DNA of 64,000 nt from an uncultured Flavobacteriales bacterium (lineage in GTDB: Bacteria > Bacteroidota > Bacteroidia > Flavobacteriales_E > Vicingaceae): assembly GCA_913048175.1 (NCBI GenBank), contig CAJWVX010000002.1, positions 1-64,000 of the forward strand, read 5' to 3'. Shown here piece by piece: positions 8,518 to 17,241 of this stretch. How positions within the stretch are numbered: position 1 is the first letter of the stretch; the number at the start of each line of letters is the position of its first letter. The notes under the pieces are model-generated. The model was not told where the DNA came from, ran no database searches, and saw only the letters and a program-made list of their open reading frames with translations. The position numbers and the translations under genes were made by a program.

Positions 8518-9843
8518 ATGAAAAATAGAATTAAGTACTTTTTTATTGGAATCATTTTTCTGTTTTTATCCTGTACTAAAACTCAATTTGAAGATTATGA
8601 AGCGACTAATGGTGCAGTAGATTTTTCAAATTATATTGCCGTAGGAAATTCTTTTACACAAGGATTGCAAGATGGTGGTTTGCATAACGAATTTGGCCAA
8701 CAAGATAATTCTTATCCAGCTATAATAGCAAAACAGATGCAAACCAATTTTCTTCAACCAATAGTTACAGGTACTGGTTCTGGATACATGCATTTAGAAT
8801 ATATTGATGGAGAAATAGAAGTAATTAAAGCATTTGATGCAGATATTACTACAAATCACCCATTAGCAATTAATTATGATCCATCTTTTAATATGTGGGT
8901 TAGTAATACTCTAAAATATAATAATTTAGGAGTTGGTGGGATGAATGTTAGAAATGTATCATCTGTAGGACCAAGTCAAGGATCAGATGGACCTCTTTTT
9001 CATGTATTATTTGGAAGTAGTGCTCCAAGTGCTTTAGCTTGGAATGGAGTTCAAGGTGAGCCAATAAGCTCTTTTGGACGATTTTTAAATTTTGGGACTA
9101 TAAGTAATAGAGTTGAATACATTGATCATATAATTAATAGTAATGCAACATTTTTCACAAATTGGCTAGGAATTAATGATGTCATGGGTTGGACAAAAGA
9201 AGGTGGAGATGATGTTAGCGGTTCAGCTATTTTAACAGATTTAAATGAATTTAGGGTCAAATATGATACTGTGTTAAATGTTTTTCAAGCAATGGGAGCT
9301 CAAGGTGTTTGTGCAACCATTCATGATATAACTGACACCCCTTTTTTTACAACTATTACACTTGATATTTTAGGAAAAGATATCTGGATTAAGGAAGGTT
9401 TCGATACCACAGTAGTTAGGAAGGCTACGAATGCAGATTTAATTTTGTTGACTGCAAAAGATGTGTTAGGAGATGGTCATGGTCTTTTAGCAACAGATCC
9501 ATTGCCTCATACAGTTGTTTTAGATGTTGATGAAGTACTTATTGTAAAAGCATATACAGTAAGTATAAATAATGAGATTAGAAGTTCTGCATTAGCTCAT
9601 GGATATGAAGTTGTTGATATGTTTTCATTTATGAAATCTTTAAATTCAGGTCTAAGTTTCGATGGTATTGAAATGAGTACTAAATATATTGAGGGTGGAG
9701 TATACTCTTTAGATGGTTTACATCCTAATGGAAAAGGTTATGCAATGATTGCTAATGAATTTATTAAAGAAATTAATTTAAGTTTTGAGTCTAATTTACG
9801 AACTGTTAGTGTATCTAATTATAGAGGAATAACATTTCCATAA
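8518..9843 (+). CDS. SGNH/GDSL hydrolase lipoprotein (copy B)
   Basis: Paralog of the 4967 gene, 441 aa, with a lipobox LSC near residue 19 and the same CTKTQFEDYEA-like mature start. SGNH blocks are AVGNSFTQG, LGVGGMN, WLGINDVM and SLDGLHPNGKG, so the Ser, Gly, Asn and Asp-His residues are all kept. It ends in YRGITFP like copy A. Relative to copy A it carries an insertion around residues 145-185. It begins 4 bp after the FadL stop codon, which implies translational linkage. Specificity may differ between the copies; nothing in the sequence fixes the substrate. Confidence 0.88.
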   Translation: MKNRIKYFFIGIIFLFLSCTKTQFEDYEATNGAVDFSNYIAVGNSFTQGLQDGGLHNEFGQQDNSYPAIIAKQMQTNFLQPIVTGTGSGYMHLEYIDGEIEVIKAFDADITTNHPLAINYDPSFNMWVSNTLKYNNLGVGGMNVRNVSSVGPSQGSDGPLFHVLFGSSAPSALAWNGVQGEPISSFGRFLNFGTISNRVEYIDHIINSNATFFTNWLGINDVMGWTKEGGDDVSGSAILTDLNEFRVKYDTVLNVFQAMGAQGVCATIHDITDTPFFTTITLDILGKDIWIKEGFDTTVVRKATNADLILLTAKDVLGDGHGLLATDPLPHTVVLDVDEVLIVKAYTVSINNEIRSSALAHGYEVVDMFSFMKSLNSGLSFDGIEMSTKYIEGGVYSLDGLHPNGKGYAMIANEFIKEINLSFESNLRTVSVSNYRGITFP

Positions 9844-9909
9844 AAATTTTATAGTAAATAATAAAGCCCTATTTTATCCTGAAAAAAGTTGATTTAACTA
9901 ATAAAAAAA

Positions 9910-10480
9910 TCAATAAATATGAAACTGAAAAAAGAGAGAAGGCTAAAAGATTCTAGACTAAAATCTTTCCAACAATTTATAAAGATAGCTGTATGATAAT
10001 TAGACATCAATAACACATGAAAAATGCGCCAAGAATTCCAATAAGTAGAATCTATTAGTGAATTAAAAACTATAAAATTGTGACGATTTTTTGATTATTT
10101 ATGTTCAGAACATTTACTATTTTCTAATTTAAAGAGTATAATATAATTACGAAATCTAAGCATTGGAGGGCTAAGTATTCTAATAGCATTAAAAGTATTT
10201 AAATTAATAGACCTGAAAACAGTTTGGCTTACAGATATAAATTACTTTCAGTTAAAGCACTATCATTTACATTTAGTTACCGATATCTACTCTAAAATAA
10301 TTACAGGTTTTGAATTAACTGATAATATATAAGTTGTAAAAACTTTAACGTTTTAGCAAGGGCAATTTTAGAAAGTATCCGTAATAAAAAAGCGATACAT
10401 CACTCGGTTTAAGGATTAGAATATTATAGCTTTTTTTAGTCGAGCTTTAAAAGAAAAAATAGACTGTTAATAAGCAGAAC
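9910..10480 (+). pseudogene. Decayed IS3-type transposase (OrfB/rve integrase) relic
   Basis: This is the only gap above 300 bp. Read conceptually on the plus strand, pieces of an IS3-family OrfB appear in order but in different frames and broken by stops: a HPRIG-like piece (MKNAPRIPISRIY), then RFFDYLCSEHLL, then TKSKHWRAKYSNSIKS, then an open stretch 10201-10332 containing VWLTDINYFQL and LVTDIYSKIITGFELTD (the first DDE aspartate region), then ILESIRNKKAIHHSV, a stop, and GLEYYS, corresponding to the usual IHHSDRGxQY. The second catalytic aspartate is lost. No terminal inverted repeats or target duplication are visible, so the boundaries are approximate. It separates the SGNH/FadL operon from the convergent M61 peptidase gene. 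Confidence 0.8.
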
Positions 10481-10524
10481 AAAAACGGTATTTCCGGATT
10501 GAATAAAAATGACATTATATTTGG

Positions 10525-12234
10525 TTAGTTATTCCAAACTTTAAAATTTTCAGAATCGGAAACTTCTTTTTTAATCGAATATTTTTTAAAATATACCGTA
10601 TCAGATGGTGTCAGTTTTATTTTTTCAATTACCCCTAAAGCACGTTTAATTGAGAAGGCCATTTCTTTATCTTTAAAGTAGTTTGTCCAATTTGTTAAAT
10701 CGTTATTTATTTTAATCCCATTAATAGCAATTAGTTCATCATTAATGGAAAACCCACTTTCTTCAGCTATTGAGTTTGGAAATATTGAATCAACAATACA
10801 TTTATCAATTTCATACCTTATTTTAAATCCGAAAAAAGCTTCATTGTATTTTTTCGAAGGTTCAATTTTCAGATCACAACCTATATAGTTTAAACTAGAT
10901 CTTAGTTCTTCAGAGTAGTCGGATGTTCCATGTAGAAAATTAGTATAAATTTCATCGTAAGAAACACCAGATACTTCTTCAATAACAGCTCTGTAATCTT
11001 TATCAGAAACTCCTTTTCCTCTTTTAGCAAACTCGTTATATAAAAGCTTCATTACATCATTTAAAGACTTTTGATTAGTTGTGTTTTTAAGAATGAAAAC
11101 ATCAGTCATAAAAGCAATTAAAGCACCTTCTGTATAAATAGAACCTTTTCTTGCAGGTACACCTTTTGCATAGCCATCTAACCAAGTGTCAAAAGAAGAT
11201 TGAGCTACAGAATAATTGTTTACTCCGAAATTATTAAAGTGTCTTTCTAATAATTGGTTGAAAGTCTTAGCATACTGTTCCCAATCAAAAACTCTTGAAG
11301 TCAATAAAAATTTATCACCATAATAAGTGGTTACTCCTTCATCTAAGTAGCCTAATTCCGTATAGTTTTCTTTAGAATAATCATAAGGAAGCATTTCAGT
11401 TGGTCTTATTTGTTTTACATTCCAAGTATGATACAATTCATGGGAACAAACACCTAACAATTCATTATACCAACCTTCTTTTTTCATAATATCATAAGAA
11501 GGACCTAAAGAAATTAATGTAGAATTATAATGTTCAACACCGTGGTAAGTTCTATGGGTTAGTATTTGAAAGATGAAATGATATTCATTAACAGGAAAGT
11601 CTCCAAATTTTTCAATTTGAGCTTTTGAGAATTTTCTAAAGTCAGTTTCTAATAATGACCAATCAGGCTTACATTCTCCCTGAAACCAAAAATGAAATTT
11701 AACACCACTTTCATTGTAAGCGTGATGTTGTAAACTATTACTTGCAATAAATGGAGAATCAACTAGCTGATGAAAATCAGAACATTCAAATTTATGTTTG
11801 GATATTTCTTTTAGTCCAGAAGCAACTTCATAATCTTCTGGAACGATTAATTCTAACTCACACTTTTCATTCATTCTTTCAGGAATGTATAAAAAGCAAT
11901 TAACTCCATTTATATAAAGTTGTTTATCATCTAAGTAAGTAGATCCAGCATTAATCTCATTCGAAAAATAATTATATCTAATATGTATGGTTGAATTTCC
12001 TTTTGTTTTAACTTCCCATAAGTCTTTGGTTATCTTTTTAGAAAACAGAGTATTTCCATGAATATCAAAAGCTTCCCATTTCTGAACATTTTTAGCAAAA
12101 TTTGCTAACTCATACCTTCCAGGTCTCCAAGCAGGTAGTTGAATTTCAATTCTATCAGAATCAACATTGTCTATAATGTATTCAATATCAATATAATGAT
12201 TGTTTGGGTTTTGATAAGAAACGCGGTATTTCAT
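10525..12234 (-). CDS. M61 family glycyl aminopeptidase-like metalloprotease with PDZ domain
   Basis: Zinc peptidase of the M61 family, 569 aa. An N-terminal beta-rich domain (about 1-170) is followed by the catalytic domain with HELYHTWNVKQIRP (zinc ligands His265 and His269, catalytic Glu266) and the downstream glutamate in LGYLDEGVTTYY (about Glu299). A C-terminal PDZ-like domain (about 470-545, SIAEESGFSINDELIAING) completes the usual family layout. No signal peptide is visible, so the location is uncertain. Family members remove N-terminal glycine or similar residues. It is transcribed divergently from lpdA across a 157-bp gap that holds direct repeats. Confidence 0.9.
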   Translation of the reverse strand: MKYRVSYQNPNNHYIDIEYIIDNVDSDRIEIQLPAWRPGRYELANFAKNVQKWEAFDIHGNTLFSKKITKDLWEVKTKGNSTIHIRYNYFSNEINAGSTYLDDKQLYINGVNCFLYIPERMNEKCELELIVPEDYEVASGLKEISKHKFECSDFHQLVDSPFIASNSLQHHAYNESGVKFHFWFQGECKPDWSLLETDFRKFSKAQIEKFGDFPVNEYHFIFQILTHRTYHGVEHYNSTLISLGPSYDIMKKEGWYNELLGVCSHELYHTWNVKQIRPTEMLPYDYSKENYTELGYLDEGVTTYYGDKFLLTSRVFDWEQYAKTFNQLLERHFNNFGVNNYSVAQSSFDTWLDGYAKGVPARKGSIYTEGALIAFMTDVFILKNTTNQKSLNDVMKLLYNEFAKRGKGVSDKDYRAVIEEVSGVSYDEIYTNFLHGTSDYSEELRSSLNYIGCDLKIEPSKKYNEAFFGFKIRYEIDKCIVDSIFPNSIAEESGFSINDELIAINGIKINNDLTNWTNYFKDKEMAFSIKRALGVIEKIKLTPSDTVYFKKYSIKKEVSDSENFKVWNN

Positions 12235-12242
12235 TTTCAGAG

Positions 12243-12339
12243 TTTAAAGTTGGAAAGTTTTCTACTCAAAAGTCGGAAAATATTATTGTTTTTTACTTTT
12301 AACTTTATAGACTTTCTACTTTTTAACTTTCTACTTTTT
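12243..12339. repeat. AACTTT-rich direct repeats upstream of lpdA
   Basis: The intergenic stretch contains TTTAAAGTTG (12243-12252) and a perfect 14-bp direct repeat ACTTTCTACTTTTT at 12311-12324 and 12326-12339. A very similar AAACTTT-rich block with the same TTTAAAGTTG lies before pdhC (40344-40390). It could be regulatory or a dispersed low-complexity element. Confidence 0.55.
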
Positions 12340-12391
12340 GACTACTTTCGTACTTCGTTAATTAGATTATAAAAATTAAACATATATAGAT

Positions 12392-13780
12392 ATGAGTTAT
12401 GATGTTATTATTGTAGGAAGTGGACCTGGTGGATATGTTACTGCTATTAGAGCTTCTCAATTAGGATTGAAAACAGCGGTTGTTGAAAGATCTGAATTAG
12501 GGGGTATTTGTTTAAATTGGGGATGTATTCCTACAAAAGCTTTATTAAAAAGCGCTAATGTTTTTGAATACATTAAGCATGCAGCTGATTATGGGATTAA
12601 CATTAAAGGTGCTGATGCTGATTTTCCTGCTATGGTTAAAAGAAGTAGAGATGTTGCTGCAGGAATGAGTAATGGTATTCAATTCTTAATGAAAAAGAAT
12701 AAGATTGATATTATTGTCGGTACTGGTAAATTAAAAGCAGGAAAAAAAGTAGATGTTACTGATGATGCAGGCAAGGTGACTGAATATGCTGCTAAAAATA
12801 TTGTAATTGCAACTGGAGCTCGCTCAAGAGTTTTGCCAAATTTACCACAAGATGCTAAAAAAATTCTAGGATATAGAGATGCAATGGTTTTGCCTGAATT
12901 ACCAAAAAAAATGGTAGTTGTTGGTTCTGGAGCAATTGGTTCTGAGTTTGCTTACTTTTATAATGCAATGGGAGTAGATGTAACAATTGTTGAATTTTTA
13001 CCTAACTTAATTCCTTTAGAGGATGAAGAAGTATCTAAGCAATTTGCTCGTTCTTTTAAGAAATCTGGAATTAAAGTAATGGTAAACTCTTCTGTAGAAA
13101 GTGTTGATACTTCAGGAAGTGGATGTAAAGTTTTAGTAAAAACCAAGAAAGGAGAAGAGACAATTGAATGTGATGTTGTTCTTTCTGCTGTTGGAATTAA
13201 ATCTAACATCGAAAATATTGGATTAGAAGAAGTTGGTATTGCAACTGATAGAGATAAGATTTTAGTAAATGATTTTTATCAAACTAACATTCCTGGGTAT
13301 TATGCTATTGGAGATTTAGTTCCTGGACCCGCTTTAGCTCATGTTGCTTCTGCTGAAGGAATTATTTGTGTAGAGAAAATTTCAGGATTGGATGTTGAAC
13401 CATTAGATTATGGAAATATTCCAGGATGTACTTATGCTTCGCCAGAAGTTGCTTCTGTAGGTATGACTGAAGCTGCTGCAAAAGAAGCTGGTTTTGATGT
13501 GAAGGTTGGTAAATTTCCTTTCTCTGCATCAGGTAAAGCAAGTGCTGCAGGACATAAAGATGGTTTCGTAAAGTTAATTTTTGATGCTAAGTATGGTGAG
13601 CTTTTAGGAGGTCACATGATTGGAGCAAACGTTACTGAAATGATTGCAGAAATTGTAGCTATCAGAAAATTAGAAACAACTGGTCATGAATTAATTAAAA
13701 CAGTTCACCCTCACCCAACAATGAGTGAAGCTATTATGGAAGCTGCAGCAGCAGCTTACGGTGAAGTAATTCACATGTAG
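12392..13780 (+). CDS. lpdA: Dihydrolipoyl dehydrogenase (E3)
   Basis: FAD-dependent E3 component of 2-oxo acid dehydrogenase complexes, reoxidising dihydrolipoamide with NAD. Length 462 aa is typical. Motifs are the FAD-binding GSGPGGYVTAIRA, the redox disulfide Cys40/Cys45 in GGICLNWGCIPTK, the NAD-binding VVVGSGAIGSEFAYF, the second FAD segment YYAIGDLVPGPALAH and the C-terminal active-site HPHPTMSEAIMEA. It stands alone as a transcription unit closed by a strong terminator at 13823-13860. Its probable partners pdhA and pdhC are about 27 kb away in this window, so E3 is not in the same operon. Confidence 0.97.
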   Translation: MSYDVIIVGSGPGGYVTAIRASQLGLKTAVVERSELGGICLNWGCIPTKALLKSANVFEYIKHAADYGINIKGADADFPAMVKRSRDVAAGMSNGIQFLMKKNKIDIIVGTGKLKAGKKVDVTDDAGKVTEYAAKNIVIATGARSRVLPNLPQDAKKILGYRDAMVLPELPKKMVVVGSGAIGSEFAYFYNAMGVDVTIVEFLPNLIPLEDEEVSKQFARSFKKSGIKVMVNSSVESVDTSGSGCKVLVKTKKGEETIECDVVLSAVGIKSNIENIGLEEVGIATDRDKILVNDFYQTNIPGYYAIGDLVPGPALAHVASAEGIICVEKISGLDVEPLDYGNIPGCTYASPEVASVGMTEAAAKEAGFDVKVGKFPFSASGKASAAGHKDGFVKLIFDAKYGELLGGHMIGANVTEMIAEIVAIRKLETTGHELIKTVHPHPTMSEAIMEAAAAAYGEVIHM

Positions 13781-13822
13781 ATTTGAATCGAACAGACATT
13801 TATTGAGTAATTTACTCATAAT

Positions 13823-13860
13823 AAAAAAATCCCTCCTCATTATTGACGAGGGATTTTTTA
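13823..13860 (+). terminator. Rho-independent terminator after lpdA
   Basis: Stem AAAAAATCCCTC paired with GAGGGATTTTTT around a 12-nt loop, ending in a T tract. It lies 43 bp past the lpdA stop and just before the membrane protein gene at 13873. Confidence 0.92.
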
Positions 13861-13872
13861 TATATTTAAACT

Positions 13873-15252
13873 GTGCTTGAAAACATTAAAAAAATAGAAA
13901 AAGATATTTGGATAATCATCTTACTCGTTTTTATTTCTACCTATACTATTTTCAATATGAAACACTGGGATAAAGAGGACAGAGTAATTGTTTGGGATGT
14001 TGTAGATTATTATGGATATTTACCAGCAACATTTATTTATGGAGATGTTACTTTAGAGTATCCAAACAAAAATTATAAAGAATATAAGCATACTTTTTGG
14101 TTTCATAAAACGGATAAAGGGAGCAATGTTTTTAAGATGTCTATGGGGATGTCAATTTTGTATTCTCCTTTTTTCTTTATGGCACATGCTTATTCTTCAG
14201 TTACAGAGTCTATTTCAAGTGGATTTTCTCCTCCATATAGGTTTGCGATATGTATTAGTGGAATTTTTTATTTTGTTTTAGGATTAATTTTTCTGAGAAA
14301 ATTAATGAGAAATTTTTTCTCTGAAAATATAGTTGCCATTACATTACTTTTTATTGGATTGGGAACTAATCTCTTTTACTATGTAGTTATAGGAGTAGGT
14401 ATGCCACATAATTACCTATTTGGTTTATTTTCAGTAGCCTTATATTTTGTTTTTAAATGGTATAAGAAACCTTCTTTTGCACTAAGCGGTGTATTAGGTT
14501 TTCTTTTAGGATTAGTTGTTTTGGTTAGGCCCACTATGATTTTAGTTTTAACTTCTGCTCTTTTTTTTGAAGTTAATTCTATTCAGTTGCTAAAAGAGAG
14601 AATCTTCTTTTATAAAAATCATATCTTAAAAATTGTCACAATAATTCTATTTTCAATATTAACATGGGTACCTCAATTTATATATTGGAAAATTGTAACA
14701 GGTAGTTTTATATACTACTCTTATACTGATCAAGGGTTTTTCTTTGATGATCCTCAGATTTTTAATTTATTATTTAGTTTTAGAAACGGATGGTTGCTCT
14801 ATTCACCATTAATGATATTCTCTTTGTTAGGATTGCTGTTGATGTTTGTGAAAAAAGAAAAATTATCTTTTGGATTAACATTTACTATCGTTTTATATGT
14901 ATATGTAATGAGTTGTTGGTGGGTTTGGTGGTTTGGAGGTAGTTTTAGTTCACGTACTATGATAGATATACTTCCACTATTGGCATTAGGTTTAGCCTAT
15001 TTCATAAAACAATTATTCCAAACAAACCGAAGGTTTAAAAAATCGATACTTACGTTAATGTTCTTAATTGTAGGGTTTAATTTGTTTCAAATTAGGCAAG
15101 CTCATGAAGGTTTGTTGCATCATGATTCTATGACTAAAGAAGCTTATAGTAAGATCTTCTTCAAATTACAATCTCAAATTACGCGTAAAGAAGTTAAACC
15201 TTATTTAGAAACACCTGACTATGAGTCTGCTAAGAAAGGGCTGCGAGATTAA
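13873..15252 (+). CDS. Multi-pass membrane protein, GT-C-like glycosyltransferase candidate
   Basis: Integral membrane protein of 459 aa with a GTG start and roughly ten hydrophobic segments. After the first helix, a periplasmic loop carries KEDRVIVWDVVDYYGYLPA, where the Asp residues resemble the acidic first-loop motif of GT-C transferases that use lipid-linked sugars. A WWVWWFGGSFSSRTM segment lies near residue 350. I cannot assign a substrate. It begins just after the lpdA terminator and 57 bp before asnB, at the head of a polysaccharide gene run, which supports a role in envelope glycan assembly. Alternative: an uncharacterised membrane protein without transferase activity. Confidence 0.7.
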   Translation: MLENIKKIEKDIWIIILLVFISTYTIFNMKHWDKEDRVIVWDVVDYYGYLPATFIYGDVTLEYPNKNYKEYKHTFWFHKTDKGSNVFKMSMGMSILYSPFFFMAHAYSSVTESISSGFSPPYRFAICISGIFYFVLGLIFLRKLMRNFFSENIVAITLLFIGLGTNLFYYVVIGVGMPHNYLFGLFSVALYFVFKWYKKPSFALSGVLGFLLGLVVLVRPTMILVLTSALFFEVNSIQLLKERIFFYKNHILKIVTIILFSILTWVPQFIYWKIVTGSFIYYSYTDQGFFFDDPQIFNLLFSFRNGWLLYSPLMIFSLLGLLLMFVKKEKLSFGLTFTIVLYVYVMSCWWVWWFGGSFSSRTMIDILPLLALGLAYFIKQLFQTNRRFKKSILTLMFLIVGFNLFQIRQAHEGLLHHDSMTKEAYSKIFFKLQSQITRKEVKPYLETPDYESAKKGLRD

Positions 15253-15276
15253 TGTGAATTCATATATCAGAACGGT

Positions 15277-15305
15277 TTTGAAAGCTCTTTGTTTTAGTAT
15301 ATTTA
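15277..15305 (+). promoter_or_regulatory. Candidate promoter of asnB polysaccharide unit
   Basis: TTTG at 15277-15280 and TATATTTA at 15298-15305 are separated by 17 nt, close to the Bacteroidota -33 TTTG / -7 TAnnTTTG pattern with one mismatch. The box ends 4 nt before the asnB ATG, implying a nearly leaderless transcript. Confidence 0.3.
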
Positions 15306-15309
15306 CTTT

Positions 15310-17241
15310 ATGTGCGGAATAGTAGGAATAATATCTTCTAATCAAAAAGAGCTGAGCAAAATTGCTACTGCTATACGAACTTTATCTAAAAGAGGTCCAG
15401 ATAATAGAAGTACCGTAAAATTTGAGAACCTTTCACTTGGTCACGCAAGACTGTCTATAATAGATACATCAAAATCTGCAAATCAGCCCTTTACAGATGT
15501 TTCAGGAAGATATACGATAGTATTTAATGGTGAAATTTATAACTATCAAGAATTAAAACAAGAGTTAGTTGAAACTGGGATAAGTTTTATTTCAAATTCA
15601 GATACAGAGGTTTTACTCTATCTATATATTAAATATGGTAAAGAGTCTTTGGATAAATTAAATGGATTTTTTGCTTTTTCTATTTTTGATAAACAAGACA
15701 ACTCTCTTTTTGTTGCTCGAGATAGAATGGGAATTAAACCTCTTTTATATTATTTTGATGGTGAAAAATTTATTTTTGCATCAGAACTAAAAGCTATTTT
15801 AACTTTCAATATTAAAAAGGATATTGATAAAATTAGTCTGTTCAACTATTTACAGTTTAATTATATTCCAACACACAATTCAATAATAGAAGGTGTTAAA
15901 AAACTAAAACCGGGTCATTTTATTTTTATTGAAAATATTAATAAGCTTCCTAAGGAGATCAATGAGAAATTATATTATGAAATCCCTTCTAATCAAGAAG
16001 TAACGATACAGACTAGTGCAATGAATTATGAAAAGTCTCAGGATATGCTTCGTAATTTATTGGATGATGCTGTTCAAAAAAGATTAGTTTCTGATGTTCC
16101 TGTAGGTACTTTTTTAAGTGGTGGTGTAGATTCGTCTATAATAAGTCTATTAGCAAAAAAGCATAAATCAGATTTGCAAACATTTTCTATTGGGTTTAAA
16201 GATGAACCATTTTTTGATGAAACAATTTATGCTAATGCTGTTGCAAAAAAGATTGGAACTCAACATCATGTTTTCTCATTAACGAATAATGATTTATATG
16301 AAGATCTGGATAATATATTAGATTATATAGATGAACCATTTGCGGATTCATCAGCAATAGCTGTTTATCTTTTAAGTAAACGAACTAAAGAACATGTAAC
16401 TGTTGCTCTATCTGGAGATGGTGCTGATGAAATGTTTTCTGGATATAACAAACATATGGCAGAATATAAATCACGCCATCCTGGAATTAAAGAATCTTTA
16501 GTTAAAGCAGGATATCCTATTTGGAGAAATTTGCCAAAATCGAGAAATTCTAAACTTACAAATATTAATAGGCAATTATATAAATTTAGTTTAGGTTCAA
16601 AGTTGACTAATAAACTCAGGTATTGGAGTTGGGCTTCAATAATTAGTGAAGAAAAAGCCAATTATTTGTTGAAAGAGGAATTGATTTTTAACCCTCAAAG
16701 AATAAGTGATACAGCTTTTGAATATAAAAAAAGGAAAGAAGACTTATTGAAAGACATTCGGAGAGATGGTGATATTAATGATGTACTTTATACCGATATG
16801 AGAATGGTATTGACTAATGATATGTTGCGCAAAGTTGACGCTATGAGTATGGCAAATTCATTAGAGGTTAGAACGCCATTTTTAGATCATAGATTAGTGA
16901 ATTTTGCATTTTCTTTACCAGTTGCTTTTAAAATTAATCCGAATATGAAGAAAAAAATTCTTCAGGATACTTTTAGAAGTGAATTGCCTGAAGAAATATA
17001 TAAACGGCCTAAACACGGATTTGAAGTTCCATTGTTAAGTTGGTTTAGAAACGAATTACGATCAAAAATTGAAGATGATTTGCTTAATGATGATTTTATT
17101 GAACAGCAGGGAATTTTTAATGTTACAGCTACAAGGAATTTAAAAAAACAATTATTTTCTAATAACCCTGAAGATGTACAGGCAACTATTTGGGCGTTAA
17201 TAGTTTTTAATACATGGTGGAAAAAATATATACAGGCCTAG
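15310..17241 (+). CDS. asnB: Asparagine synthase (glutamine-hydrolysing)
   Basis: Two-domain amidotransferase of 643 aa. The N-terminal class II glutaminase domain begins MCGIVGIIS, with Cys2 as nucleophile after Met removal, and shows SKRGPDNR and FNGEIYNY. The C-terminal synthetase domain has the PP-loop FLSGGVDSSIISLL (about residues 267-280) for ATP. The length and the C-terminal segment PKHGFEVPLLSWFR match versions found in O-antigen and capsule loci, which may amidate a sugar rather than make free asparagine. The glycosyltransferase gene that follows overlaps or abuts its stop codon, so they are likely co-translated. Confidence 0.92.
   Translation: MCGIVGIISSNQKELSKIATAIRTLSKRGPDNRSTVKFENLSLGHARLSIIDTSKSANQPFTDVSGRYTIVFNGEIYNYQELKQELVETGISFISNSDTEVLLYLYIKYGKESLDKLNGFFAFSIFDKQDNSLFVARDRMGIKPLLYYFDGEKFIFASELKAILTFNIKKDIDKISLFNYLQFNYIPTHNSIIEGVKKLKPGHFIFIENINKLPKEINEKLYYEIPSNQEVTIQTSAMNYEKSQDMLRNLLDDAVQKRLVSDVPVGTFLSGGVDSSIISLLAKKHKSDLQTFSIGFKDEPFFDETIYANAVAKKIGTQHHVFSLTNNDLYEDLDNILDYIDEPFADSSAIAVYLLSKRTKEHVTVALSGDGADEMFSGYNKHMAEYKSRHPGIKESLVKAGYPIWRNLPKSRNSKLTNINRQLYKFSLGSKLTNKLRYWSWASIISEEKANYLLKEELIFNPQRISDTAFEYKKRKEDLLKDIRRDGDINDVLYTDMRMVLTNDMLRKVDAMSMANSLEVRTPFLDHRLVNFAFSLPVAFKINPNMKKKILQDTFRSELPEEIYKRPKHGFEVPLLSWFRNELRSKIEDDLLNDDFIEQQGIFNVTATRNLKKQLFSNNPEDVQATIWALIVFNTWWKKYIQA

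Noticed and set aside
9844-10524. Possible non-coding RNA or regulatory region in the long gap
   Set aside because: Translated fragments match IS3 OrfB in order, so a decayed transposase is the simpler explanation.
12243-12350. CRISPR-like or satellite array
   Set aside because: Units are short, adjacent and without unique spacers; a simple A/T-rich direct repeat.
17214-17240. A small separate peptide in the asnB/GT4 overlap
   Set aside because: It is only an alternative N-terminus of the GT4 gene; the GTG at 17241 is the other candidate start.
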